Part shown: one piece after another, positions 25,243 to 35,286 of the stretch | Layout of the letters: each line of letters begins with the position of its first letter | Numbering within the stretch: the first letter of the stretch is position 1 | Origin: Chitinophaga sp. HK235 | Lineage (GTDB): Bacteria; Bacteroidota; Bacteroidia; Chitinophagales; Chitinophagaceae | DNA length: 64,000 bases | Assembly: GCF_018255755.1 (NCBI RefSeq) | Contig: NZ_CP073766.1 | Location: forward strand, 6,632,501-6,696,500 | Direction: 5' to 3' | Position numbers and translations under genes: made by a program | The notes under the pieces: model-generated | Database searches by the model: none | What the model saw: only the letters and a program-made list of their open reading frames with translations | Told to the model about the DNA's origin: nothing

Positions 25243-25794
25243 TTAAAGGGATTTCCTAATTCGGTCTATTCCTCGTGAAATCAGTGATTTTATTGTGCCT
25301 TCCTTTTTCCCCATTATCTCACTGATCTCCTTAATGCTCATCTCTTCAAAATATTTTAGTGCAATTGCCTTCTGATAATCAGGCGGTAGACACTGCAGCA
25401 GCTGTTGTATCCTTTTAAAATCTTCGGTCATATAGATCCTGGAAATTGTATCATTCATCTCGTCACTAAAATGTTTATACCCGACCGTATTTTCAACTGC
25501 TCCTAATTCTGTAAGTGAGGTGGAAATATATTTTTTACTTCTGAAATACTGATTCAATTCGTTGGTGGCAATTTTAAAAAACCAGGAAGATACAGAAATG
25601 CCCCTCCATTGGAAGGAGTTGATTTTTGTGAATGCTTTCATAAAAGTTTCAGCAGCAATATCACACGCGATTGCATAATCACCTGTAATTCGAAACGCAT
25701 AGCTGAAAATTTTTGAATAATACCGGTCATATAATTCACCGAAAGCATTTGGGTCGGATTTTGCCTGTTCAACGAGTTGCTGTTCCGTTTTCAA
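25243..25794 (-). CDS. ECF RNA polymerase sigma factor
   Basis: A 183-residue sigma-70 family ECF factor. Region 2 (FGELYDRYYSKIFSYAFRIT, then the DIAAETFMKAF helix) recognises the -10 element. Region 4 (CLPPDYQKAIALKYFEEMSI, then IKEISEIMGKKEGTIKSLIS) is a helix-turn-helix for the -35 element. Typical of Bacteroidota ECF factors. The membrane protein gene downstream is the probable co-transcribed regulator. Confidence 0.93.
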   Translation of the reverse strand: MKTEQQLVEQAKSDPNAFGELYDRYYSKIFSYAFRITGDYAIACDIAAETFMKAFTKINSFQWRGISVSSWFFKIATNELNQYFRSKKYISTSLTELGAVENTVGYKHFSDEMNDTISRIYMTEDFKRIQQLLQCLPPDYQKAIALKYFEEMSIKEISEIMGKKEGTIKSLISRGIDRIRKSL

Positions 25795-26143
25795 ACATTA
25801 GAATTTATATTATAATGAGTGCACCTAAAAAAGGTTGCACTGTTATTAAAACAAATTTGAAATCGAGGTACTAAAGATATTCAAGGAAGATTGTATCATA
25901 TGATAATTTGGATTAGCTATTGTAATTAGGTTGAGCTGCCCTAATACATAATGATCTACAGTCATTTGTCAGCAAATTCAATGTAGTTTGGAGTTTCAGC
26001 GATATTAGGGGAAGGAAGAGTGCCCAAAGGTTTTTTTCTGGCCGGAATTGTATATGATCGGGAAAACGAGGCACTTCGAACCGAAAAAGTAAATGAAATC
26101 TTCGCGTTAATCGCAGGCTTGTCGGGCAATACCGCCTCAAACG

Positions 26144-26184
26144 AAAAAGGGACAAATCATACTGATGATGATTTGTCCCTTTTT
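26144..26184 (-). terminator. Terminator of tRNA-Asp (copy 2)
   Basis: AAAAAGGGACAAATCAT and its complement (26144-26184), serving the minus-strand tRNA. The 25795-26140 region shows no gene on either strand that I can defend. Confidence 0.8.
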
Positions 26185-26185
26185 G

Positions 26186-26259
26186 CGGACTGGACGGGAC
26201 TCGAACCCGCGACCTCCGCCGTGACAGGGCGGCATTCTAACCAACTGAACTACCAATCC
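26186..26259 (-). tRNA. tRNA-Asp (GTC), copy 2
   Basis: Same 74-base sequence as the tRNA at 10331: GGATTGGTAGTTCAGTTGG start, GTC anticodon, GGTTCGAGTCC T-arm. Complete and unmutated. Confidence 0.97.
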
Positions 26260-26370
26260 TCAATATGGGTGGGCCTTTGAGCCGTTCCATTGTTCCCGTT
26301 TGGGGTTGCAAATATAGAAATAATTATTTCAATTTGCCAAATTATTATAGAAGTTTTTTTGAATAAATGT

Positions 26371-27084
26371 CTATTCGCTTGCTGGTGGCGGATTTAAGCC
26401 TTCTTTGTATTCCAGCAATGCCAGTCGTGCATAGTGGTCTGCCAGCCGGGTGGTTTCCGGAAGACGGTATTGGGTAGCCATTTTCAGCACTATATCGGTG
26501 GCGGTGACCAGCGATACCTTATGACCGCAGGAAACAAATACCGGATTGATGCCGGGTTGCGTGCGCAGGGCATTACCTATCAATGCCTGGTCTTCTTCGG
26601 CAATCAGTGGTGCAATGCTGCCCCTGGCTGCTGCGAGCTGTTCATAATGCCCGCACAAACGGGTCTTTCCACAGCCAATAACAGGTTTATCCAGTGTCAC
26701 CCCAAAATGACAGGCCAGCCCGAAACGGCGCTGGTGGGCCAGTCCCTGTCCGTCACAGATGATCAGGTCGGGCTGGATCTTTAGTTTATGATAGGCTTCT
26801 AACAGGGGAGGCATCTCCCGGAAGGAAAAAAGCCCCGGTATATAGGGAAAGCTAACTTCCATACAATGAGAGGCTACATCCAGCACCTCCAGGGTGTTGT
26901 AGTCCATTACCACCACGCTGCCGGCGATCAGGTTGCTGGATTTATCATATTCCACATCGGTCCCCGCGATCGTACGGATAGGGGATGGGAGCTCATCGGT
27001 GGTGATAACCCGGGCCCGGAGTGTTTCCTGCAGAGCAATGGCGGCTGCTTCTGTGATCATGTAGCGGATAGTTTTGGGGAACAA
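26371..27084 (-). CDS. nfi: Endonuclease V
   Basis: Cleaves DNA (or RNA) near deaminated bases, mainly inosine, to start alternative excision repair. The 237-residue length fits the family. The catalytic Asp of IAGTDVEYD, the Glu-bearing FSFREMPPLLEAY, and the CDGQGLAHQRRFGLACHFG block with its second catalytic Asp are all present, as is the late VTATDIVLK. Start at 27084 (MFPKTIRYMITEAAAIALQE); an internal Met eight residues in is also possible. Monocistronic, on the minus strand beside a tRNA. Confidence 0.9.
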   Translation of the reverse strand: MFPKTIRYMITEAAAIALQETLRARVITTDELPSPIRTIAGTDVEYDKSSNLIAGSVVVMDYNTLEVLDVASHCMEVSFPYIPGLFSFREMPPLLEAYHKLKIQPDLIICDGQGLAHQRRFGLACHFGVTLDKPVIGCGKTRLCGHYEQLAAARGSIAPLIAEEDQALIGNALRTQPGINPVFVSCGHKVSLVTATDIVLKMATQYRLPETTRLADHYARLALLEYKEGLNPPPASE

Positions 27085-27254
27085 TATTAATGATTATAAT
27101 CGGGTGGGTAAACAGGCTATGTTTCCTTATATTTGATAGGAAGATGATTGCTTTACCATATCTTACCTGCATCTTCCCCCCAGCAGAAAGGTTAAACAGA
27201 AATTTTCGTATAACCGCTGCCGTAAAAAAACTGAACTTCAAAAAAAACATCCTT

Positions 27255-27518
27255 ATGGCACTTTGTTCTCATCTGCAAGCTATCACCAGCATCAAAACTC
27301 CCAAAGCATATGTTTGTGAAGAATGCGTCAAACACGACGGCACCTGGGTACACCTGCGCACCTGCCAGACCTGCGGCGCTACCCTTTGTTGTGATGACTC
27401 TCCCGCCAGACACATGACACAACATTACCATCTGACAGACCACCCTGTCATCGCTTCAGCAGAACCAGGTGAACAATGGCTCTGGTGTTATAAAGATGGT
27501 GTCTTCGCGGAATACTAG
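27255..27518 (+). CDS. UBP-type zinc finger protein
   Basis: An 87-residue single-domain protein. Zinc ligands follow the UBP pattern: CSHL, VCEECVKHDGTWVHLRTCQT, CGATLCCDD, RHMTQHYHLTDHPVIAS. The ATG at 27255 (MALCSHLQ) is preferred; an upstream extension has no protein-like character. In eukaryotes the fold binds the ubiquitin C-terminus. Stand-alone bacterial versions are common but uncharacterised, and may bind other C-terminal diglycine tails. Confidence 0.85.
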   Translation: MALCSHLQAITSIKTPKAYVCEECVKHDGTWVHLRTCQTCGATLCCDDSPARHMTQHYHLTDHPVIASAEPGEQWLWCYKDGVFAEY

Positions 27519-27705
27519 ATATATAACCCGATCCGGGAGTGGCCTGCCATCCTCACGCTAACGGATATACTGCGATCTGTTTGCATCGGTGATAATTTTT
27601 GCTGTTTCGGAAAGCATTTAAACGAACAATTAAATACTTATATTAGCTGATTCATTATTTGTTTTTTGTTTAACCTGCCTGAGGGCACCCAAAAACCATG
27701 TCTTT

Positions 27706-30700
27706 ATGCTTGTTTCCAATAAGCATTTTGTTCCGGTCATCGGACTGGATATTCATATTGTTATTTTGTTCGGATTTCCTGTGCCGTTGCCGCATCCTTA
27801 CATTGGTCTGGTGATAGATCCGATGGACTACGTACCGTTTATCGGTGCTACTACCAAAATCAACCATGTACCGCGTGGCAAAAGCGATACCAGTGGCAAG
27901 CTGATATTCCTGTTCCATATTCCTATGGGAGGCCCTTTCCTGCTGGCTCCCATGATAGGACACGACTCGGTCAACTTCTTCGGTAGTAAAAAAGTAAAAG
28001 TGGAAGGTAACCTTATGAGCCCCTCAGGGCACATGCTGATGACCTGTAACGATATTGGCATGCCACTGTCTCTCACCCCGGGGAAGAAATTCATTCCTAT
28101 TCCCAGCCTCTATCTTCCTACATCTTACTCTATACCGCTTTCGTTTGGGAAACCGGTCATGGTTGGCGGGCCTTTTGTGCCCGACTGGGCCGGGGTAGTG
28201 TTGAACCTGCTCATGTCTTATGGCTTTGGCGCTGCCATGAAGGGACTGGGAAAACTGGGGAAAAAAGGACTCACTAAATTTAACCATGCCCTGAAGAAGA
28301 AATTAGGCAGCAACAAACTAAGTAAAACCCTCTGTAAAAAAGGTTTTGAACCGGTCGACCTGGTCCAGGGCATTGTGATCTATGATGGTACGGATTTCGA
28401 ACTGCCCGGCCCTGTTCCGTTAAAATGGCATCGGTCCTGGAACAGTGACAGTCCCTTTGATGGACTGCTGGGCCACGGCCACCACTGTTGTTATGATATG
28501 CGCCTTCAGGAATTCCCCGCAGAAAAGGCCACTGTCGTATTGCTGGAAGATGGGCGCAGTGCTGTTTTCGATGCATTGCCTTATCCGTCCGATTGTGAGT
28601 ACAACCGCCATGAAAAGCTCTTGCTGACACGTACCAACGTAGAAGAATACACGCTGTTCGATTATGAAAGCAGACTTACCTGTACATTCAGGAAACAACA
28701 TCCCCAACAGACCCAATACCGGCTGGTCAGTATTCAGGATACAGCCGGATTCCGTATCAGTTTCCACTACAACGGAAGCGGGCATCTGCAGTGTGTCATC
28801 GATAGTGTGGGAAGAAACCTGCTCATTCATAACGATGAAGCCGGCAGAATTACACAGATTACTGTTGAGCACCGAGAGGAAGTACGCCTGCTGGTACAGT
28901 ACAGATACAATGATGCCGGCGATCTGGTGGCCATTACCGATGCGCTGAACCAGACCATCCACATGCAATACAGCGATCACCTGATGGTCAGGAAGACCGA
29001 TCGCAACGGTCAGACTTTTTATTGGGAATACGACAGCAAAAGACGTTGTGTTCACACCTATGGCGATGGTGGTCTCCTGGAAGGAAGGATTGAATATCAT
29101 CCCCGTGAAGGATTCAACTATATCACCAATTCACAGGGACATACGACTACCTTTCACTATACACCGGATTTTGTGGTCAATAGGATGGTAGCGCCTATGG
29201 GAAACACTACCTTCTTCGAATATACCCCGAACATGGAATTATACCGCGTAATAGATAGCGAAGGTAACGTTACCGGTTATACGTACGATGACCTGGGCAA
29301 CAGGATCAGCGTGGAATTGCCAGATGGATCGGCGATCACTGCACTGTATGACAGCGATGGGAAATTATTGCAGACCACTAATCCCGGAGGTGATAGCCGC
29401 ACCCTTATCTATTACAAAAAAACAGGCCTGCTGCATACAGCAACGGAAGCCAACGGCACTATACGCATCTTCCGTTATAATGAGCATCACCTCCTCAGTA
29501 AAATAGAAGATGAAACAGGTGGACAAACCATTTTATCTTATGATGAAGATTATAACCTCGTACGGATGGCCTTTCCGGACGGAGGTGTCTCCACCTGGCA
29601 ATACGATACCTGGGGCCAGTGTCTCCGGAAATCCAATGCCATGGGAGAAGAACAGCTGCGCAGCTACGATGCGTTGGGACGAGTGACAACCATCCGGTTA
29701 CCCGACAACCTGATCAGGCTGGAATACAATGCCTATAAGGATATCGTAGCGGCAGAAGACAGGCAGCATCAGGTACGTTATGCCTATACGCCTATGGGTA
29801 ATGTAAAACTGAGGGAAGAAAAGGATAAAAAAATACATTTCCTCTATAACAACGACCAGGAGCTGACCGGCATTGTTAATGAACAAGGAGATATGCTGCG
29901 GATCAGGCGTAATGCCAATGGAGAGGCTATCAGTGAAACAGGCTTCGATGGTATTACCCGGTATTATGAACGCGATTCGACCGGCAAGGTGATCAAAGTG
30001 CTGCGCCCCGGTAATAAATGGACAAAACATGAATACAACAGCAACGGTATGTTGTCCCGCACGGAATACAGCGACGGAACCTGGGAAGATTTCAGCTACG
30101 ACCGCAATGGCAGATTATTGGAAGTAACCACACCTCACAACACCGTCCGGTTTGTACGCAATGCCTCCGGCAGCATCCTCAGCGAAACACAGCAGGAACA
30201 TACCGTGAGCAGCAGTTACAATAAGACAGGTAAACGTACTGGCATACAAAGCAGTCTGGGCGCAGATATCAGGTTACAGTGGGATATGATGGAAGACCTG
30301 GCCGGCATCAGCGCTGCTATTGACGGAGAGCTGCACTGGACAACTGAAATTCACCGGAACCTCCTCGGTGTGGAAGCTGAACGTATATTGCCCGGTCATG
30401 TGAGAAGCTGCTGGAACTATCTCCCCGGCGCAGCCGACAGTCGCACGCCCGACACCCATACTGTTACCAGCGGACCAGCTGTGATGCGCAGCCGCCACTA
30501 CCACTGGGAAGCCAACACCCGCCTCAAACAGATACACAAAGGTCCCGGAGAAGGTACTGTGAAATTCGGTCACGACGATACCGGCAGCCTGGCCTGGGCA
30601 CAATATGAAGACGGAAAGTTCGATTACCGCTCGCCCGACAAGGCCGGAAATATCTATAAAACCCCCATCCGCAAAGACCGCCGTTATGAAACCGGTGGTC

Positions 30701-31845
30701 GGTTGCTGGAAACTGACCAGGCACGTTTTATCTATGACGAGGAAGGAAATCTGATCAAAAAAATCACCACCCGCAACGGTTCACCGGAAACCTGGGAATA
30801 TGGATGGTATGGCAACGGACTGTTGAAGAATGTAGTCCGCCCGGATGGCAAAACGGTCACCTTTCAGTACGATGGCCTGGGAAGAAGAACGAAGAAGATT
30901 TTTAATGGACTGGTCACGCGTTTTGTGTGGGATGGTCATAAACTGCTGCACGAATGGACCTATCCGGAAAAAGAACAGCCACAGACTGTCATCAATGAAT
31001 ACGGTGAAATAAGCCAAAGCCATCCGGAACCTATACCGCTGGAAACCTTGACCACCTGGGTGTTTGAAGAAGGAACTTTTAAGGTCGCGGCGAAGATCAT
31101 CAACAGGCAGGCTTATTCATTGGTCTCCGACTATATGGGCACACCTTGTGAAGCCTATGATAACGCCGGACAAAAAGTCTGGAGCGCCGAACTGGACATC
31201 GATGGAAACATACGTAAACTGCAAGGAGACCGTAATTTTGTGCCATTCCGCTACCAGGGCCAGTATGAAGATATAGAAACCGGGCTTTATTACAACCGTT
31301 TCCGTTATTATGCACCGCAGGAAGGTGTTTACATCAGCCAGGACCCTATCGGTTTTGCCGGCGGCTGGAATACTTACGCCTATGTAAAGGACACCAATTG
31401 TTACATCGACATCTGGGGCTGGGAAGATATCTGGTTCCGCGCACTGCACCCAAATGATATGGTTACCCTCGATGAGGGAAATGGTATCATCCCTAAAGAT
31501 CCCAACGCTAATGAAACGCCGTTTAGCCACGTAAAGAACGGTTCTGATAAGGGATATGCCGATCAGTACGTTTCCTATACAAAAGAAAGAGGCTTCGCGG
31601 AAAGATGGGCACGGAAATCAGGCACTCAGGTAGTGGAAGTGGATATGGATAAGGTAAATAATACTAAATTGGACCTGACTACAGCGGAAGGCCGTGTGGA
31701 GCACCTCGGAGATGCATCCAAAGCACCAAAGGGATCAGATCTGCATAATGTCAATAAATGGGCAAAAGGTGCGAAAGAGTTGCTGGTAGAAGGTACCACG
31801 CCACAGGAAGCTGTTGTTCACCGTTATGATCCACCATGTTTATAA
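27706..31845 (+). CDS. RHS-repeat polymorphic toxin with PAAR-like head and ART-like tip
   Basis: A 1379-residue effector. Residues 1-170 are PAAR-like (DIHIVILFGFPVPLPHPY; NFFGSKKVKVEGNLMSPSGH), fit to cap a type VI-like spike. DUF6531 (about 215-250: DLVQGIVIYDGTDFELPGP) opens the RHS shell of YD repeats. The shell closes at RFRYYAPQEGVYISQDPIGF with AGGWNTYAYVKDTNCYID, the self-cleavage region. The C-terminal 140 residues are the toxin: WFRALHP (Arg), YVSYTKERGFAERWA (Ser), KELLVEG (Glu) match the R-S-E layout of ADP-ribosyltransferases. That enzymatic reading is inference. The immunity gene follows at 31848. No structural T6SS gene is in view. Confidence 0.88.
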   Translation: MLVSNKHFVPVIGLDIHIVILFGFPVPLPHPYIGLVIDPMDYVPFIGATTKINHVPRGKSDTSGKLIFLFHIPMGGPFLLAPMIGHDSVNFFGSKKVKVEGNLMSPSGHMLMTCNDIGMPLSLTPGKKFIPIPSLYLPTSYSIPLSFGKPVMVGGPFVPDWAGVVLNLLMSYGFGAAMKGLGKLGKKGLTKFNHALKKKLGSNKLSKTLCKKGFEPVDLVQGIVIYDGTDFELPGPVPLKWHRSWNSDSPFDGLLGHGHHCCYDMRLQEFPAEKATVVLLEDGRSAVFDALPYPSDCEYNRHEKLLLTRTNVEEYTLFDYESRLTCTFRKQHPQQTQYRLVSIQDTAGFRISFHYNGSGHLQCVIDSVGRNLLIHNDEAGRITQITVEHREEVRLLVQYRYNDAGDLVAITDALNQTIHMQYSDHLMVRKTDRNGQTFYWEYDSKRRCVHTYGDGGLLEGRIEYHPREGFNYITNSQGHTTTFHYTPDFVVNRMVAPMGNTTFFEYTPNMELYRVIDSEGNVTGYTYDDLGNRISVELPDGSAITALYDSDGKLLQTTNPGGDSRTLIYYKKTGLLHTATEANGTIRIFRYNEHHLLSKIEDETGGQTILSYDEDYNLVRMAFPDGGVSTWQYDTWGQCLRKSNAMGEEQLRSYDALGRVTTIRLPDNLIRLEYNAYKDIVAAEDRQHQVRYAYTPMGNVKLREEKDKKIHFLYNNDQELTGIVNEQGDMLRIRRNANGEAISETGFDGITRYYERDSTGKVIKVLRPGNKWTKHEYNSNGMLSRTEYSDGTWEDFSYDRNGRLLEVTTPHNTVRFVRNASGSILSETQQEHTVSSSYNKTGKRTGIQSSLGADIRLQWDMMEDLAGISAAIDGELHWTTEIHRNLLGVEAERILPGHVRSCWNYLPGAADSRTPDTHTVTSGPAVMRSRHYHWEANTRLKQIHKGPGEGTVKFGHDDTGSLAWAQYEDGKFDYRSPDKAGNIYKTPIRKDRRYETGGRLLETDQARFIYDEEGNLIKKITTRNGSPETWEYGWYGNGLLKNVVRPDGKTVTFQYDGLGRRTKKIFNGLVTRFVWDGHKLLHEWTYPEKEQPQTVINEYGEISQSHPEPIPLETLTTWVFEEGTFKVAAKIINRQAYSLVSDYMGTPCEAYDNAGQKVWSAELDIDGNIRKLQGDRNFVPFRYQGQYEDIETGLYYNRFRYYAPQEGVYISQDPIGFAGGWNTYAYVKDTNCYIDIWGWEDIWFRALHPNDMVTLDEGNGIIPKDPNANETPFSHVKNGSDKGYADQYVSYTKERGFAERWARKSGTQVVEVDMDKVNNTKLDLTTAEGRVEHLGDASKAPKGSDLHNVNKWAKGAKELLVEGTTPQEAVVHRYDPPCL

Positions 31846-31847
31846 AT

Positions 31848-32186
31848 ATGAAAGAATCACTGAAAAATTACCTGGAATACCTCGACTCCGATGAGGAATT
31901 TATCTTTAAGGTCAGGATGGAGAGAGAATGGGACGATAACGCTTATCAGGAGTTAATAAGCCTGATCATGACCGTTATCAATGATTATAAAGATGACGAC
32001 GTAGTGCCGATACCGGTAGTGCTGTTTTTTACTTCCGGCCTGAACCAGTTGGTAGGCATGGTTTCCAACCCTGATTTCTTTACCAATACTTCCAAAACTT
32101 ACGAAGACCTCGTGCGCTCGCGGGTGAAGGAAATGGAGGCGCTGCAGCAACAATTCTTTTCCGGAGAAATGTTTATGAAGGCATGA
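31848..32186 (+). CDS. Probable immunity protein for the RHS toxin
   Basis: A small acidic protein of about 112 residues (MKESLKNYLEYLDSDEEFIF) starting two bases after the RHS stop; a start at 31836 overlapping the toxin gene is also possible. No recognised domain. Position, size and acidity fit a cognate immunity protein that shields the producer from the toxin tip. Translational coupling is likely given the near-overlap. Confidence 0.7.
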   Translation: MKESLKNYLEYLDSDEEFIFKVRMEREWDDNAYQELISLIMTVINDYKDDDVVPIPVVLFFTSGLNQLVGMVSNPDFFTNTSKTYEDLVRSRVKEMEALQQQFFSGEMFMKA

Positions 32187-32233
32187 TAGAATTGCCTCCG
32201 GGCCGCTTTTCAGACAGACCGGAGGCGCAACTT

Positions 32234-32785
32234 TTATTTTTTCTGCGGGATTTTGCAAAGCATGTCTGAATGGATGCCTAACCCGATATTGGTGATGTTG
32301 TACAGGTGCTCACTGGCCACCAGCCATACGATCTCACAGATCTCCTTTTCAGAGTAGTATAATGCCAGCCTGGAAAAGGTGCCCGGGTCCACTTTTTTGT
32401 CTGCTGTTAGTTCGGTTACATAGTCCAGTAATGCTTTTTCACCCTGAGTGAAAAGCGGACTGGTACTGTATTCAGGCAATGCATCCAGTTTTGCGTCGTT
32501 CATGGAAGACTGCATCGCCACATAGCGGGCAATATCTATACAGAAAAGGCAGATGTTCACCCTGGCTACCTGTTGGCGTACCAGCAGGATGGTTTCCTCC
32601 GGTAAAGTCAGCTTTTTATCCAGTTGGTTCACTTTATTGTAAAACATGCCAAATGCCAGGGGAAGCCGTGCGGCATGGACTTTCAGCGGAGTCAGCACTT
32701 TACCGAATTGTTTACGGGTAAAGAAATAAACCAGTTTCATTATCAGTCCTTTAGGTTGCTCAATAGGTGCGAGAAAAGTATCCAT
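32234..32785 (-). CDS. Carboxymuconolactone decarboxylase/AhpD-like protein
   Basis: A 183-residue member of the same superfamily as the protein at 4121, of the longer DUF-type subfamily. The CxxC pair appears as CLFCIDIAR, but the following His of classical AhpD is not at the expected place, so peroxidase function is less certain. Helices LTLPEETILLVRQQVARVN and the C-terminal EICEIVWLVASEHLYNI are typical. It is convergent with the immunity gene and appears unrelated to it. Confidence 0.78.
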   Translation of the reverse strand: MDTFLAPIEQPKGLIMKLVYFFTRKQFGKVLTPLKVHAARLPLAFGMFYNKVNQLDKKLTLPEETILLVRQQVARVNICLFCIDIARYVAMQSSMNDAKLDALPEYSTSPLFTQGEKALLDYVTELTADKKVDPGTFSRLALYYSEKEICEIVWLVASEHLYNITNIGLGIHSDMLCKIPQKK

Positions 32786-32931
32786 GTTAGTATGTTTTAT
32801 TGGTGAATGTTATACCCATATATCAACTGAATTATTTCAAATAGGACAGGAATGGGGAAAAATTTTTTTAGAATGTAGGAAAGCGGCTACCATCTTTGTT
32901 TTAGGAAATTGTATATAGGTAAAAAGGAGAG

Positions 32932-34035
32932 ATGTTAAACGTTGAATTTTTAGGGAAAGAGGAGAAGGAGGAGGGAAAGGGGATCAGGGTGAATGGGGTA
33001 TTGGATAAAAAGGCAGAGTATTCATTAGGCTGGGATCCTTCTTCCACATTTTACTCCCGGCAGGTCATCACGTTGTTATTGGAATATTCTTTCGAAGAGC
33101 TTGGTCGCTTTTTTGAGTATTTGCATTTTGAATTAGATTTGTCGGATGGTGTGTTTAATAGCCCTCGTTCTGCAATAATTACGAGAGGTGGGGAAGAGGG
33201 CAATGACAATAGGGAAGACGAGTATGCTATCACGTTCCCTATAGTTTTTGAGGCAGACCACTGGGCAAAACCCTGGAGCATTTTTGAATTTTCACAGGTT
33301 TTTGAGGCAGAGGTTGAAAAGTTAGTTCTCAATAGTCATTATTATCAATATGATGAGGATAATATTAAAGATGGTATCGAGATTCAGTTTACATTCTGTA
33401 AAAATGAAGTTACGGGTAAATGTGTGGATAGTGTAATTGGAAACCTCCTATCTGCATGGAATACAACAGAAGAAATTCTCCAAAGCAAACTGGACAAAGA
33501 CAAACTCATCACCTACTTCCACTTCCCATCCTCCGTTAAAACCGCCTGCAAACAATATCTCATTTATTTCACGCAATTCCTCTCTGATCTGGGTATCGAA
33601 GCAGAAACAGAAATTGAAGAGAAGGAAGGCACTACGATGTTAAAAGTAATCCCGGAAAACAAGGAAGAAGCATTGTCGCACATCCGCGAAGCCCTGGCGG
33701 TGTACCTCGCCATTCCCGGTTCACAGGAATTCGGCGAATTGTCTAAAAATATGCATGATATCGCCCTGGCACAGTTACGCGCCAATGTGCTGCATTTACA
33801 ATCGCAATGGGAGATGGCTAAGGCGCTGCTGCAAATGAAAGATGCTACCATTGGGCAACTGCAACTCTGCAATTATCAGTACAAACAACTCCTGGATGGC
33901 CATGCTGTAACCCCAAAAGATGCAGAGGAAGAAGACCTGATCGAAGGCGTTTTAACCGTTACCAAATACAAAGGCGATGCCTTTACCATCAATCTCCCCG
34001 AAATACTGAGGAAAATAAAAAGGAAACTCAAATAA
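32932..34035 (+). CDS. Hypothetical protein with mosaic composition
   Basis: A 367-residue soluble protein that I do not recognise. The first half is mixed alpha/beta and unusually acidic (EKEEGKGIRVNGV; EEGNDNREDEYAI). The second half is strongly helical (KTACKQYLIYFTQFLSDLG; ALAVYLAIPGSQEF; LQSQWEMAKALLQMKDATI) and ends LPEILRKIKRKLK. Codon use changes sharply near 33460, from AT-rich and purine-rich to the GC-richer use of neighbouring genes, which suggests that the two halves have different histories. Lying beside an RHS island, it may be an accessory conflict gene. Confidence 0.6.
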   Translation: MLNVEFLGKEEKEEGKGIRVNGVLDKKAEYSLGWDPSSTFYSRQVITLLLEYSFEELGRFFEYLHFELDLSDGVFNSPRSAIITRGGEEGNDNREDEYAITFPIVFEADHWAKPWSIFEFSQVFEAEVEKLVLNSHYYQYDEDNIKDGIEIQFTFCKNEVTGKCVDSVIGNLLSAWNTTEEILQSKLDKDKLITYFHFPSSVKTACKQYLIYFTQFLSDLGIEAETEIEEKEGTTMLKVIPENKEEALSHIREALAVYLAIPGSQEFGELSKNMHDIALAQLRANVLHLQSQWEMAKALLQMKDATIGQLQLCNYQYKQLLDGHAVTPKDAEEEDLIEGVLTVTKYKGDAFTINLPEILRKIKRKLK

Positions 34036-34180
34036 CCAGGTCCGGTTTAAATTTTTGTATCTTGCTCTTCAATGTAGTTTTTTTGATTGTCAAATGAATA
34101 AATTTGCTAGCCCCCATTAGGTACCGGTCTTTAACTAGCCAACTGAATAGCCTGATGGAAAATTTTAATCATGCCCTGAA

Positions 34181-35281
34181 ATGAAAAATATCGAAACCGT
34201 TAGTCCTTTCGACATTGAAACCAGTAAAACCGCATCGGGAACAATTACTGTGTTAACAGCCGCAATTGGGTTATCCCATCACGGCAATCTCTCCCTTGAT
34301 GGGCAATCCCTCATCGGTACTTATGTTGATAACAACCGTTCTTATGATCTGGTCTACACCCTCATCGATGCAGATGGACAGGTGATAAACAGCTATAAGG
34401 AAGATGATGGCATCTTGCCTCAGTTTTTTACAAGTCCGGCAGGTAAAGGTTATGTCTCTGTGATACCCTACGATCCGGACAAGGAACTGGAGATCAGTAT
34501 ACCGCTCTTTGACCGGGAACACCTGGAAAAACCCAAAGGAAACAAACCCTTTATGGGCGATCTTAAAGGAGTAGTGAATAATGCCGTCGTGTTTTTTGAT
34601 ATGGACAGTTTATCCGATAAAAAGCCGGACAAAATGCTGGTGTTGGAGTTTAAAGAGGAGGTGCTGAAGAAAAAGAACAACGTCAAAATCCCGCTTCCTG
34701 CTAAAAATAAAATGCATATCATCAACCATGGAATACATCTGTTGGCCAGAGATAATGGTCAGTGGGTGCATAGACAGGTAGATGAAAAAGGCAATGAAAT
34801 AAAAACACGTACTATCTCCACCAGCCAGGCCTGGTTCCGGGAAATATTACAATTGTCGTTTAGTGGTTCCAGTTATCTCCTGACCAATACCGGCAGCCAA
34901 TTGGAAATATTAACCCTGGATACGGATGGTAACGTGACGAAAGAGCTGCTGTATGATCTGGGAGATGAACTGTACAACACCTGGAGGCCGGCCCAGGTCG
35001 GAGACAACACCTGTGTTGTCAGGTTTAATACAGGAGAGGGCAACGGATGGTTGGTACTCCGGAATGGTCAGCTGCTGGAATTATTCTACAGCAAAGGACA
35101 ACAAGGGTATAAAAACCTCCTCACTGGTGAAATCATAGAAATGCCCGTTGATAACCTGATTCTTTCAGGTTTGAATAAAACCCGGGAAAATGCCTATGCA
35201 GTGATGTTTTACCCCAGAACCGATAAATCAGAAAAGAATAAGCGGTTAATTATATTAAACCGTGAATTGTCTCTTAAGTAG
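34181..35281 (+). CDS. Hypothetical beta-rich protein
   Basis: A 366-residue protein without signal peptide. The sequence is strand-rich with repeated turns (DNNRSYDLVYTLIDADGQVI; NGQWVHRQVDEKGNEIKTRT; GSQLEILTLDTDGNVTKELL), consistent with a beta-propeller or RHS-like beta scaffold, but no domain is recognised. The stop at 35281 directly abuts the start of the next gene, indicating an operon with the DUF4375 and secreted proteins. Function unknown. Confidence 0.6.
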   Translation: MKNIETVSPFDIETSKTASGTITVLTAAIGLSHHGNLSLDGQSLIGTYVDNNRSYDLVYTLIDADGQVINSYKEDDGILPQFFTSPAGKGYVSVIPYDPDKELEISIPLFDREHLEKPKGNKPFMGDLKGVVNNAVVFFDMDSLSDKKPDKMLVLEFKEEVLKKKNNVKIPLPAKNKMHIINHGIHLLARDNGQWVHRQVDEKGNEIKTRTISTSQAWFREILQLSFSGSSYLLTNTGSQLEILTLDTDGNVTKELLYDLGDELYNTWRPAQVGDNTCVVRFNTGEGNGWLVLRNGQLLELFYSKGQQGYKNLLTGEIIEMPVDNLILSGLNKTRENAYAVMFYPRTDKSEKNKRLIILNRELSLK

Positions 35282-35286
35282 TGTAT

